Origin: Ruegeria sp. R13_0
Lineage (GTDB): Bacteria > Pseudomonadota > Alphaproteobacteria > Rhodobacterales > Rhodobacteraceae
Reading direction: 5' to 3'
Assembly (NCBI RefSeq): GCF_017743995.1
Contig: NZ_JAGHRB010000008.1
Location: 186,001 to 250,000 of the forward strand
Length of the DNA stretch: 64,000 bases
This document shows, piece after piece, positions 45,064 to 54,392 of the stretch (positions are counted from its first letter, which is position 1; each line of letters opens with the position of its first letter). The position numbers and the translations under genes are program-made. Below the pieces are notes generated by a model. It searched no databases. It was not told where the DNA came from and saw only the letters and a program-made list of their open reading frames with translations.

Positions 45064-46122
45064 ATGCGACGCGACTTCTATCCATTGACCGTATCCAATA
45101 TCCGCAAAGAGATCGGCGGTGCAGCCACAAGTGTCACTTTAGATGTCCCTGCCAGACTGGCTGATCTGTTTCAATGGACAGCAGGGCAACATCTGACGAT
45201 CAGATTTCTGATCGAAGGACAGGAGCATAGGCGCAGCTACACCATCTCAAACCCTCCTGGATCCGCACTGCGCATCACTGTGAAACGTGTGAAAGACGGG
45301 ATCGTGTCGAACCATGTCGGTGATGCTCTGTCGGTAGGGGATATCATCGAAGTCATGCCCCCCTTTGGACAGTTCACCTTAACGCCCGGACCCTATAAAC
45401 GCCGCACGCACTATTTCTTTGGCGCGGGCAGCGGCATTACGCCTCTATACGCGATGATCAATGCGGTTTTGACGGACGAGCCGCACTCTGTTGCAAATTT
45501 GATCTTTGGCAATACCAACGCGAACATCATCATTTTTCGGGACGAGTTGGAGCAAATTCAAGCGCGATACCCGAAACGCTTTTCTGTGCGCCATGTTCTG
45601 TCCCACCCTTCGGTGTTCAGTTGGTTCAGCCCTTGGCGCACGGGGCGGTTGGACGCAAACGCCGTTCACGCCGCTATTGCCGAGACGCCACCTGTGGCGC
45701 AGGACACGAAATACTGGATCTGCGGTCCAGGCAGCATGAACACGGACCTGCGAGCCGCGCTCAAGAATTTGGACGTGCCTGACGATCGCATTCACACGGA
45801 AAGCTTTGGTGGCGATGTCAAACCCGATCTCAGCACGTCAGGAGTCGCGGCGACAGCACGCATAAATCTGCATGGTGCATGGCATGACGTACCGGTGGCT
45901 GCGGGTCAAACCATACTGGAAGCTGCCCAATTGAAAGGCTTAAGTCCACCATACAGTTGCCAGTCTGGTGTTTGTGGTGCCTGTGTTGCCCGCCTTACCG
46001 AAGGGGCCGTCCATATGCGGAACCGAGTTGCACTTGAAGACGGAGATATCTCGAAAGGGCTCATCCTCTGCTGTCAAAGCGTTGCGACGCAAGAAAGCAT
46101 CGCCTTGAAGTTTGAGGGGTAG
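45064..46122 (+). CDS. FAD/NAD(P)H reductase with C-terminal 2Fe-2S ferredoxin domain
   Basis: This roughly 352-residue electron-transfer protein starts at ATG 45064, with GGGTGG upstream; ATG 45052 directly follows the previous stop and is also possible. The FAD motif is RRSYTIS, the NAD(P)-binding motif is GAGSGITPLYAM, and CGPGSM follows. The plant-type 2Fe-2S cluster is CQSGVCGACVARL plus a distal Cys in LILCCQSV. It should pass electrons to the Rieske oxygenase in this operon. It resembles PaaE and GbcB type reductases. Confidence 0.92.
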   Translation: MRRDFYPLTVSNIRKEIGGAATSVTLDVPARLADLFQWTAGQHLTIRFLIEGQEHRRSYTISNPPGSALRITVKRVKDGIVSNHVGDALSVGDIIEVMPPFGQFTLTPGPYKRRTHYFFGAGSGITPLYAMINAVLTDEPHSVANLIFGNTNANIIIFRDELEQIQARYPKRFSVRHVLSHPSVFSWFSPWRTGRLDANAVHAAIAETPPVAQDTKYWICGPGSMNTDLRAALKNLDVPDDRIHTESFGGDVKPDLSTSGVAATARINLHGAWHDVPVAAGQTILEAAQLKGLSPPYSCQSGVCGACVARLTEGAVHMRNRVALEDGDISKGLILCCQSVATQESIALKFEG

Positions 46123-46520
46123 ACTCGGGATCACGAAAAACGCAGGCAGAAGCCAATCAAACAAGTCGAAACCCCACATCGCAAGTTGAAGGATTGGAAG
46201 TGGTGGCTGCAAGAAGATCAAATCTCCTTGCAGACCCGCCTCCTAACCTAACACACTTGTATTCGCCGCCAAGTCGCAGCAGATGATACCGTCACCTGCC
46301 TTGTTACTCAATTTGTGGAATGACGGGATACAGATCGATTTTTCATTGCGCCAGAAGGATTTATTGGGCACCTGAGGCATCTCGCGTTAGTTGTTTAATG
46401 CGGTGAGGGACTTGGCCGCACGTTTCTGCTGGGTCTAGCCCGGATCGAGCAAGTCAACTGATCCGCGCTTTAAATCAAAGACCGTCGCGGGCCGGAAATG
46501 AGCCCGCGCTCTAGGTGCCG
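46123..46520. other. Non-coding gap between convergent operons
   Basis: About 400 bp lie between the reductase stop and the guaD stop. No tRNA, family-like ORF or IS end was recognised. Base composition looks slightly less GC-rich than the flanking genes. A hairpin lies near its right end (46486-46508). Confidence 0.5.
46486..46508 (-). terminator. Hairpin downstream of guaD
   Basis: CGCGGGC and GCCCGCG form a perfect seven-pair stem with a nine-base loop, 13 bp beyond the guaD stop. On the minus strand it is followed by ACGGTCTTTGATTT, a weak T-rich tail. It is a likely operon terminator. Confidence 0.45.
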
Positions 46521-47849
46521 CTAGGCAGGGACTTTGGCTCGTTCAGGTTGCGGCCCTGCAAACTTGCTGGGTGTCCCCGACACATAGACTTCCTCAATCG
46601 CGCGATCGTCTCCCATCATCTGTAGAACGAAAAGCTCTTGCGCTAGGTTCTCCACGCGGTCCATGCGAAGGGCCATGGCCGGGGTACTGCGTGCGTTTAG
46701 AACAACGACGTCCGCTTCGCTTCCCTGGGCGAGCGTGCCGATTTTGTCTTCGAGGCCCAGAACGCAGGCATTGCCGCGGGTTGCCCAATGGAACGCTTGC
46801 AGAGGGTGCAAGACTGCCCCTTGAAGTTGCAGGATCTTGTAGCCTTCGTTCAGGGTTTGCAGCATCGAATAGCTGGTGCCAGCACCAACATCCGTTGCGA
46901 TCCCGTTGGCGATCCCGCGCGCGCTAAGCCCGGCATGATCAAACAGGCCGCTTCCCAGAAACAGGTTCGAGGTCGGGCAGAACACGGGATGAGCGCCTGT
47001 TTCAGCAAGCGCGTCGATCTCGCGCGGCTCAAGATGGATGGAATGTCCCAGCAGGGTTCTCCGTCCCAGCAAACCGTAGGACTGGTAGACATCCAGATAG
47101 TCCCGCGCCTGCGGATAGAGTTGCTTGGTAAAGGTAATCTCGTCCTTGTTTTCCGACAGGTGTGTCTGGATGTGACAGTCGGGATGCTCTTGCGCCAGCG
47201 CCTGGGCCATGGCCATCTGGTCCGGGGTCGAGGTAATCGCAAACCGGGGCGTGATGACATAACCATTGCGACCTTTGCCATGCCAGTCGGCGATCAGGGC
47301 TTTGGTATCGTCATATCCGGTTTGCGGCGTATCCTGCAGCGCCTCGGGCGCGTTGCGGTCCATCAGGACCTTGCCTCCCAGCATGCGCATGTTGCGTCTG
47401 GTCGCTTCGGTAAAGAACGCGTCAGCTGAGGTCTTATGGACCGAGCAATAAGCAACCGCCGTCGTGGTGCCATGCGCGATCAGTTGATCATAGAATGCCC
47501 GCGCCATGGTTGCGCTGTGTCCGTCCGAAGCAAAGCGGGTTTCTTCTGGGAAGGTGTAGGTGTTGAGCCAGTCCAAGAGCTGCGCGCCCCATGAGGCGAT
47601 AACCTGCACTTGAGGGAAGTGAATGTGGGTGTCGATAAACCCGGCCATCATCAGATGAGGGCGATGGTCTGTCACTGGTACATCGCCGGCCTTTGCGCTG
47701 ATCGTCGGGAAGGGGCCTGTGTCCTGAATGATCCCGTCCCGGATCAGCAGCGCGCCGTCCTCAAGATAGGTATAGGCGTCGGTATCTTCGCCGTTCTGGG
47801 GTTCGCGATGAAAGGTCAGCAGACGACCGCGTAGCAATCTCTGTGTCAT
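46521..47849 (-). CDS. guaD: Guanine deaminase
   Basis: This 442-residue amidohydrolase converts guanine to xanthine plus ammonia. Zinc-site motifs are GFIDTHIHFPQ, HLSENKDE, LLGHSIHL and DVGAGTSYSM, in family order. ATG 47849 (MTQRLLRGRLLTF) gives the normal length; the in-frame extension to 47960 overlaps the permease gene and is not conserved-looking. It is the last gene of xdhA-xdhB-xdhC-permease-guaD and feeds xanthine dehydrogenase. Confidence 0.93.
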   Translation of the reverse strand: MTQRLLRGRLLTFHREPQNGEDTDAYTYLEDGALLIRDGIIQDTGPFPTISAKAGDVPVTDHRPHLMMAGFIDTHIHFPQVQVIASWGAQLLDWLNTYTFPEETRFASDGHSATMARAFYDQLIAHGTTTAVAYCSVHKTSADAFFTEATRRNMRMLGGKVLMDRNAPEALQDTPQTGYDDTKALIADWHGKGRNGYVITPRFAITSTPDQMAMAQALAQEHPDCHIQTHLSENKDEITFTKQLYPQARDYLDVYQSYGLLGRRTLLGHSIHLEPREIDALAETGAHPVFCPTSNLFLGSGLFDHAGLSARGIANGIATDVGAGTSYSMLQTLNEGYKILQLQGAVLHPLQAFHWATRGNACVLGLEDKIGTLAQGSEADVVVLNARSTPAMALRMDRVENLAQELFVLQMMGDDRAIEEVYVSGTPSKFAGPQPERAKVPA

Positions 47850-47913
47850 GGAGTGTCTCGTATGTCTTGGGAAAACGGGCAGAGGGGCAGCCCATAGGCT
47901 ACCCCGCCGTGGA

Positions 47914-49515
47914 TCAGGCCTGTTGTGCAGGTGAGTCGTCGTCGATGAGATCGGGCTCATCTGGAACGATTACGCGATGCTCAAGATCCTCTTTCGGGGC
48001 GAGCATCGGGTAGAGGTAGAGGAACCCGCCAACGATCAGATAGCCGATGGTAATCCCGTCGAACTGCGGCAATTGCAGCGTGTAAGAGTGGATGATCCCC
48101 ACCGCTGACATCAGCCCGCCTGCGACGGCAAACGCCCCTGCCATCCGGAACCGGCCGTCAATCACGTCGGCCACAATGGCCCCCCAGATCAGACCGGTGA
48201 TGATCGCACCCTGGCTTAGCGCCAGATGTCCTTCGTAATGGGCACCCTCCATCAACAGCGCCGCGGTCAGGCCTTTGTCACCCAGCGCAGGCAGGCCTTC
48301 GACGCCGCTACTGCGCAGCGCGTTCATCAGCGACCCCCATTTGACCATCAGGAAGGCCGAGATATGTGGCAGGATCGCGAAGGAGACCGCGGCCATGTGC
48401 ATCGGCTTCACCGCCCAGGCCGTGTTGGTGATCAGGCTGACCGAGACAAAGACCAGAACAGGTGCCGCCGCCGCAATTGGGATCAGACCCGCGAGGAAAG
48501 ACAGGAAGCCCAGGAAAGCGGCAGCTGCGATCACGACGGCCACACCCACGATGTAGCCCGCATGTGCATCAAGCCGCTTGTAGGCCGGATGACCGATATA
48601 AACGGTCGTCGGGAAAGGAGAACCAAACAGTGCGCCCAGCATCGTGCCCGCGCCATCCGTTACCTGGCACAGCCCGACGGGGTAGTGATCGCCCGCGGCC
48701 TCGGCGGATTCCACGTTGTTCATGGTTTCGATGAAGTTGTAGATCTGGACCGGGATTAGCACCAGAAACAGCTCTGGGTTGGCGACCAGGTACTGCACAC
48801 CGGCGATGAGGTCACCGAAATAGGGGATTGGTGGGTAGAAGCCGATGCCGCTTGTGTCGATTTTCGATTCACCAAGGATGATGGCAATCACCGTACCAGC
48901 CGCAATCGCGACCAGACCGGCAGGCACGTTGCCCGGCAGGCGGAACCGCCCGATCAGACCCCAAAGGATGAACAGCAACGAGGTAAAACCGATGATCGGG
49001 TTCTCAAACACCTCGGCCAGCGGGACCGAGCCGATAAAGACCAGCGCAATACCGCACAGCGTGCCGAGCATCCCGGCGCGCGGTGTAATTCGCTTGAGGT
49101 AAGGACCCACAAACGCCCCAAGGGCTGCAACGATTCCTCCCATGAAGCCCGCGCCGATTCCTACCTGCCAGGCCAGCATCGGGTCGTTGGTGGCCCAGTA
49201 GATAGGTCCAATTACGCCGAAAAGATAGACGAACATGACCGGGGTCGAGATGCCGTAGGGCAGGGCGGTGACATCTTCGCCCTTCCTGGTGGCCGCCCAT
49301 TTGGCTAAAAACGTGTAGACTCCGACACCGGCTAGGATTGCTATGGCGGCACCGGGTACGATGCGGCCAAAGACGATCTCGGCTGGCATCTGGAACACGA
49401 ACTGACAGACCCCGGACAGGATCAGCAGGTTTACCAGGTTATCTGTAAAAAGCGCCCAGAAAGCGCTGAAGTCGCTGCGGGTAAACAGCTTGTATTCGTA
49501 GGTCCTCCCGTCCAT
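47914..49515 (-). CDS. NCS2-type purine permease
   Basis: This 533-residue protein has about 12-14 membrane helices. It resembles NCS2 permeases of the xanthine/uracil/adenine group (DNLVNLLILSGVCQF; ALPYGISTPVMFVYLFGVIGP; IYNFIETMNNVESAEAAG; FGSPFPTTVYIGHPAYK). Its place between xdhC and guaD suggests uptake of xanthine, guanine, hypoxanthine or urate. The exact substrate is not determined by sequence alone. Confidence 0.88.
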   Translation of the reverse strand: MDGRTYEYKLFTRSDFSAFWALFTDNLVNLLILSGVCQFVFQMPAEIVFGRIVPGAAIAILAGVGVYTFLAKWAATRKGEDVTALPYGISTPVMFVYLFGVIGPIYWATNDPMLAWQVGIGAGFMGGIVAALGAFVGPYLKRITPRAGMLGTLCGIALVFIGSVPLAEVFENPIIGFTSLLFILWGLIGRFRLPGNVPAGLVAIAAGTVIAIILGESKIDTSGIGFYPPIPYFGDLIAGVQYLVANPELFLVLIPVQIYNFIETMNNVESAEAAGDHYPVGLCQVTDGAGTMLGALFGSPFPTTVYIGHPAYKRLDAHAGYIVGVAVVIAAAAFLGFLSFLAGLIPIAAAAPVLVFVSVSLITNTAWAVKPMHMAAVSFAILPHISAFLMVKWGSLMNALRSSGVEGLPALGDKGLTAALLMEGAHYEGHLALSQGAIITGLIWGAIVADVIDGRFRMAGAFAVAGGLMSAVGIIHSYTLQLPQFDGITIGYLIVGGFLYLYPMLAPKEDLEHRVIVPDEPDLIDDDSPAQQA

Positions 49516-49558
49516 GACGGTCTCCTCCTCTGATAGGACCGGAATTGCCTGGTGGATG

Positions 49559-50437
49559 TCAGGCGGATCTCCCTCTCCGGTCGTGATGTTGGCCCGTAAG
49601 GGGCGCCTTGGTTGCCCCGGTCGGGGCGGTCGCGGCAGTTTCAGAGGTCAGTTCAGCAATCACCTCGGCCACCACGAAGGCGGCGATGACGCTGGGCCGC
49701 TTGTCGCGGCTACCGCTTGCCCCGATGGGGCATCTCAAGTGTTCTATGGATTGTCCGTCACACTGTTTGTGTGCCCAGTTCCTCAGCTTGATCCGCTTGG
49801 TCGCGGATCCGATCATCCCGACATAGGCCGCATCCTGACGCTCAAGAGCGGCGGTGGTCAGCAAGAAATCCAACCCGTGATCATGGGTCAGAACGACAAA
49901 GGCGCTGCCCGCAGGCGCACCGAAGATTTCGGCTTCGGGGATTGCACTCAGCCGGGTTTCAACATCCGCAGTGCAGAGGTCGATCTCCTCGGCCCGTGTG
50001 TCAACGAGGATGCAGCGCACAGGCAAGTGCTGAAAAAGATCCGCAAGTGCGCGTCCCACATGACCCGCCCCCATCACGTAGACATGTGGCAAGGCATATT
50101 CGCGCAGCGCCGCACGGTCGGTTGCGGCCACCTTGTCCGAGGACCGCATGCGGGTCAGTTGCAACTCGACCCGTCCACCGCAACATTGGCCAATTTCTGG
50201 CCCGAGCGGCACATCCATTTCCCGGTGTAGCGACCCATCCCGCAGCATGTCTCGCGCGGCGTTGATGGCCATGAACTCCAATTGCCCACCGCCGATGGTT
50301 CCCCACAGCGCGTTAGGCGCCACGAACATCTCTGTCCCTTCGTTGCGGGGTGAAGACCCGCGCACACGCGTCAGCGCGATGCGGATCACGCTGTTTTGTT
50401 TGGACAGAAACGTCTTCAGGGACCGTGCGGCAGGCAT
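49559..50437 (-). CDS. xdhC: Xanthine dehydrogenase accessory protein XdhC
   Basis: This 292-residue molybdenum-cofactor insertion/sulfuration chaperone has the XdhC signatures RVRGSSPRNEGTEMFV, GTIGGGQLEF and GQCCGGRVEL. The Rossmann-like C-terminal half has YVMGAGHVGRAL and VLTHDHGLDF. It starts 3 bp after xdhB and delivers sulfurated Moco to XdhB. Confidence 0.94.
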   Translation of the reverse strand: MPAARSLKTFLSKQNSVIRIALTRVRGSSPRNEGTEMFVAPNALWGTIGGGQLEFMAINAARDMLRDGSLHREMDVPLGPEIGQCCGGRVELQLTRMRSSDKVAATDRAALREYALPHVYVMGAGHVGRALADLFQHLPVRCILVDTRAEEIDLCTADVETRLSAIPEAEIFGAPAGSAFVVLTHDHGLDFLLTTAALERQDAAYVGMIGSATKRIKLRNWAHKQCDGQSIEHLRCPIGASGSRDKRPSVIAAFVVAEVIAELTSETAATAPTGATKAPLTGQHHDRRGRSA

Positions 50438-50440
50438 TGT

Positions 50441-52759
50441 TTAGGCACCGTTTTGCAGGCGGGCAACGGCCATCAGGACACGCTCGGGCGTGGCGGGGGC
50501 GTCCAGGCGAGGACATTCCCGGTAGTCGGCGACGGATGCCACAGCCATCGACAGGGCCTCGAACACCGAAATACCCAGCATGAAGGGCGGCTCGCCCACG
50601 GCTTTGGAGCGCTTGATCGTCAACTCTCGGTTTTCCGACCAATCGGCGAGTTTGACATTGAAGACACGCGGGCGATCCGAGGCCAGCGGGATCTTGTATG
50701 TCGACGGAGCATGAGTGCGGAGGCGACCGGCATCATCCCACCAAAGCTCCTCGGTGGTCAGCCAGCCCATGCCCTGAACAAAGGCCCCCTCAACCTGACC
50801 CTTATCGAGAACGGGATTTAGTGAGCGTCCGACATCGTGCAGCACATCCGTGCGGTCGACCCGGTATTCTCCGGTCAGGGTATCTATGGTCACTTCCGAA
50901 CAGGATGCCCCATAGGCGTAGTAGTAGAACGGGCGGCCTTGGCCCTTGTCCCTGTCCCAGTGGATCTTGGGGGTTTTGTAGAACCCGGTTGCCGACAAGT
51001 GTACACGCGCCAGATAGGCCTGTTTGATGAAGGCGTCAAAGGGCAGAACCTCTTCGCCGATGTGAACATGGTTGGCGAGAAAGATCACCTGCTCGGGGCT
51101 CACATCCCAGTTTTCCGAGGCGAATTTCACCAGCCGTTCCTTGATCTGCTCGACCGCGTTCAACGCGGCCATTCCGTTCAGGTCGGTGCCGCTAGAGGCT
51201 GCGGTGGCGGATGTGTTTGGGACCTTCTCGGTCGTTGTCTTGGTGATCTTGATCCGGCTGAAATCAACCTGGAAGGCCTCGGCCACCACCTGCGCAACCT
51301 TTGTGTTCAGGCCTTGCCCCATTTCGGTGCCGCCGTGGTTCAAATGGATCGAGCCATCTTTGTAGACATGCACCAGCGCGCCAGCCTGATTGTACCACGT
51401 CGCCGTGAACGAGATGCCGAATTTCACCGGCGTCAGAGCGATCCCTTTCTTCAGGATCGGGGAGGATTGGTTGAAAGCGATAATGTCCTGACGGCGCTGG
51501 CGGTAGTCTGAGGTCTCCTCCAGCTCTCCGACCAACCGGTCCAGAATGCTGTCTTCGACCACCTGATGATAAGGCGTCACATTCCGGTCTTCGGTGCCAT
51601 AGAAATTGGCTTTTCGCACATCCAGAGGGTCCTGACCCGTGGCATAGGCAATCTCCTCGATCATCCTTTCCGCCGCGATCACACCCTGCGGCCCGCCAAA
51701 TCCGCGGAATGCGGTGTTTGAGACCGTGTTGGTTTTCATCGGATGGCTGTTGAGGCGTACATTTGGGTAGAAATAGGCGTTATCTGCATGAAACAGCGCC
51801 CGGTCGGTCACCGGCCCCGACAGATCTGCCGAGAATCCGCAGCGCGCGGCAAAGCTGCTTTCAACAGCTTGAATGCGACCGGCATTGTCAAAGACCACGT
51901 CATAGTCGATCACAAAGTCATGGCGTTTGCCGGTCGCCGTCATGTCCTGATCCCGGTCGGGCCTGATCTTGACGGCGCGGTTCCACTTCTTCGCGGCCAT
52001 GGCGGCCACAACGCAGAACAGGTTCATTTGGCTTTCCTTGCCGCCAAAGCCACCACCCATGCGGCGCACGTTGACCACAACGGCGTTGGACGGCACCCCA
52101 AGCACATGGGCCACCATATGCTGCGCCTCAGATGGATGTTGGGTCGAACAATGCACGACCACATCGTCATCTTCGCCCGGAATGGCAAAGGCGATGTGAC
52201 CTTCAAGGTACATGTGGTCCTGACCGCCAACGCGCATCCGGCCTCGGATCCGATTGTGGGCCGCCGCTTGAGCCGGGGCAACATCCCCTCGCTCTAGCTT
52301 GAGGGGGGCGGTGACATGCGGGTAGCCGGCGTTTTGGGCCTCAATGGGGTCCAGCGCATGGGGCAAGGTTTCGTATTTGATCTCTGCCAGCTCGGCGGCG
52401 CGGCGTGCGATGTCGCGGGTCTCGGCTATAACAGCAAACAGGGGTTGGCCGTGAAACTGAATGGTATCGGTTGGGAAAACCGGTTCGTCGTTCAGATGCG
52501 TCGGGCTGATATCGTTGATCCCGGGCACGTCATCTGTCGTCAAAACCCCAACAACACCAGGTGTCTCCAGAACCTTGGCGAAGTCGATGCTATGCAGTTT
52601 TGCATGGGCCACGTCGGACACGCCGAGATAGGCGTGCAGCGCACCTTGGGGCAGGGCGATATCGTCGGTGTAATCGGCCCCTCCGGTAACATGCTTGATC
52701 GCGCTGTCGTGGTTGACGTCGGTGTGGGCGGCCCCAACGATGGAAACGGTGTCTTTCAT
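50441..52759 (-). CDS. xdhB: Xanthine dehydrogenase, molybdopterin-binding subunit
   Basis: This 772-residue catalytic subunit oxidises hypoxanthine and xanthine to urate. The Moco motifs are RRMGGGFGGKESQ and TEMGQGLNTK. The catalytic glutamate lies in AVGEPPFMLG near the C-terminus. Length and order match bacterial XdhB of the XdhAB heterodimer type. It is 15 bp after xdhA. Confidence 0.95.
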   Translation of the reverse strand: MKDTVSIVGAAHTDVNHDSAIKHVTGGADYTDDIALPQGALHAYLGVSDVAHAKLHSIDFAKVLETPGVVGVLTTDDVPGINDISPTHLNDEPVFPTDTIQFHGQPLFAVIAETRDIARRAAELAEIKYETLPHALDPIEAQNAGYPHVTAPLKLERGDVAPAQAAAHNRIRGRMRVGGQDHMYLEGHIAFAIPGEDDDVVVHCSTQHPSEAQHMVAHVLGVPSNAVVVNVRRMGGGFGGKESQMNLFCVVAAMAAKKWNRAVKIRPDRDQDMTATGKRHDFVIDYDVVFDNAGRIQAVESSFAARCGFSADLSGPVTDRALFHADNAYFYPNVRLNSHPMKTNTVSNTAFRGFGGPQGVIAAERMIEEIAYATGQDPLDVRKANFYGTEDRNVTPYHQVVEDSILDRLVGELEETSDYRQRRQDIIAFNQSSPILKKGIALTPVKFGISFTATWYNQAGALVHVYKDGSIHLNHGGTEMGQGLNTKVAQVVAEAFQVDFSRIKITKTTTEKVPNTSATAASSGTDLNGMAALNAVEQIKERLVKFASENWDVSPEQVIFLANHVHIGEEVLPFDAFIKQAYLARVHLSATGFYKTPKIHWDRDKGQGRPFYYYAYGASCSEVTIDTLTGEYRVDRTDVLHDVGRSLNPVLDKGQVEGAFVQGMGWLTTEELWWDDAGRLRTHAPSTYKIPLASDRPRVFNVKLADWSENRELTIKRSKAVGEPPFMLGISVFEALSMAVASVADYRECPRLDAPATPERVLMAVARLQNGA

Positions 52760-52774
52760 TGTGTCGTCTCCTTG

Positions 52775-54238
52775 TTAAGCACAGGCCAGTTGAACGGGGG
52801 TATCGGTCTGGGCGTCATGTTCGAGGAAGAACCGACGCAGCAGGTTCTGGGCAATCAGCATCCGATAGTCGGACGAGGCTCGCCAATCGGTCAGGGGCGA
52901 GAAATCCTGAGCCAACGCCGTTGCCGCAGCTTCGAAACTTTCCCTCGACCAGGGCTGACCGTTCAGAGAGACCTCGGCAGCAGCTGCGCGCTTTGGCGTC
53001 GCGGCCATGCCACCCATCGCGATGCGGGCGTCGCGGATGATGCCATCTTCAACCGTCATATGAATGCCAGCCGCGACCGAGGAGATATCTTCATCCCGGC
53101 GCTTCGAGATCTTATAGGCTGCGTTCAGATCCCTTGCCTGGGGTAGGGGAACGCGGATGCTTTCGACAAATTCGTCTGGTTTAAGATCTTGTTTGCCGTA
53201 GTCAATGAAAAAGGCTCCAAGCGGCATGGTCCGGACACCCGACCCTCGCCGCAGTGTGATTTCCGCTCCAAGCGCGATCAGCAGTGGCGGCGTGTCCCCG
53301 ATGGGGGAGCCGTTGGCGATGTTGCCGCCCACTGTCCCCATATTGCGCACCTGCCACCCGGCAATACGATCCCAGTAGGACGTCAGGTGCGGTAGATGCT
53401 CGGACAGCAGATCCTGGCAATCGGTGTAGCTGGCACCTGCACCGATCAGCAGGTGCTGGCCCTGTTTTTCGACCGCTTTCAGGTCTTCGAGATGTCCGGT
53501 AAAGATCGCCGGTCCGATTTTGCGCAGGAATTTCGTGACCCAAAGGCCCACATCCGTTGCGCCCGCGACGATAGTGGCCTCTGGGTAAGTCTGCAGGCAC
53601 TCGGCCAGATCATCCGCGCTGAAGGGAAGGATACTCAGATTGTCCTGCGGTCCCGAGACGACGCGCCGCCCGTCTTTCAACGCGGCCAGACGACCTGTCA
53701 TGGCCTCACGTTCGGTGTTCAGGTGGTCCGAGGCCGGGGTGCCGTAGCGGCTGACAGCAACAGCCGCCCGAATGATCGGCTCATACCCGGTGCAGCGGCA
53801 CAAATTGCCCTGCAAGGCGGTTTCGACCTGCGCCTCTGTTGGCTCCGGCGTTTGCATCCACAGCGCGTAGAGAGCCATCACGAAGCCCGGTGTGCAGAAC
53901 CCGCACTGGCTGCCGTGATGATCAACCATGGCTTGCTGCACCGGATGCAGGCGACCGTCGGGGCCGGACAGATGCTCAACCGTTACGACATGGCAGCCGT
54001 CCAAAGAGGCAAGGAACCGAATGCACGCATTCACCGGAGCATAGGAAAGACCCGCCTGCCCAAGCCGCCCGACAAGCACCGTACATGCACCGCAATCTCC
54101 TTCGGCGCAGCCTTCTTTGGTGCCGGTCAGTCGGCGCTCGAGACGTAGAAAGTCCAGAAGAGTCTGGTCGGCTGATACGTCTGGAACGGATACATCCTTG
54201 CCATTCAGGACAAATCGGATGTCAGTGCGCGGCGTCAT
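52775..54238 (-). CDS. xdhA: Xanthine dehydrogenase, FAD and iron-sulfur subunit
   Basis: This 487-residue subunit has an N-terminal plant-type 2Fe-2S domain (CAEGDCGACTVLVG), a second 2Fe-2S domain (CGFCTPGFVMAL, GNLCRCTGYEPI) and a C-terminal FAD domain (ATIVAGATDVGLWVTK; GGNIANGSPIGD). It passes electrons from Moco to NAD+. It is first in the xdhABC-permease-guaD operon and divergent from a LysR gene, with a palindrome between them. Confidence 0.95.
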   Translation of the reverse strand: MTPRTDIRFVLNGKDVSVPDVSADQTLLDFLRLERRLTGTKEGCAEGDCGACTVLVGRLGQAGLSYAPVNACIRFLASLDGCHVVTVEHLSGPDGRLHPVQQAMVDHHGSQCGFCTPGFVMALYALWMQTPEPTEAQVETALQGNLCRCTGYEPIIRAAVAVSRYGTPASDHLNTEREAMTGRLAALKDGRRVVSGPQDNLSILPFSADDLAECLQTYPEATIVAGATDVGLWVTKFLRKIGPAIFTGHLEDLKAVEKQGQHLLIGAGASYTDCQDLLSEHLPHLTSYWDRIAGWQVRNMGTVGGNIANGSPIGDTPPLLIALGAEITLRRGSGVRTMPLGAFFIDYGKQDLKPDEFVESIRVPLPQARDLNAAYKISKRRDEDISSVAAGIHMTVEDGIIRDARIAMGGMAATPKRAAAAEVSLNGQPWSRESFEAAATALAQDFSPLTDWRASSDYRMLIAQNLLRRFFLEHDAQTDTPVQLACA

Positions 54239-54330
54239 GCTAATCTCCCTCTACACCTGCCTTCGGGTGGGTCGCCGCAAGACCATAGAGTCGGAGATTG
54301 AGTCTTAAAATCGTCAGAAATGACAAATAC

Positions 54331-54349
54331 TTTCAACAAATCGTTGAAA
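54331..54349. promoter_or_regulatory. Palindrome between xdhA and LysR gene, candidate operator
   Basis: TTTCAACAAATCGTTGAAA has perfect seven-base arms around a five-base centre. It lies in the 154-bp divergent gap, 44 bp upstream of the LysR start and 93 bp upstream of xdhA. This suits a LysR autoregulatory or activation site. Binding is inferred. Confidence 0.5.
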
Positions 54350-54392
54350 AAGAAAGTCCGACGTCGCAGTCTTCCCGCAGTGGGAGGAATGA

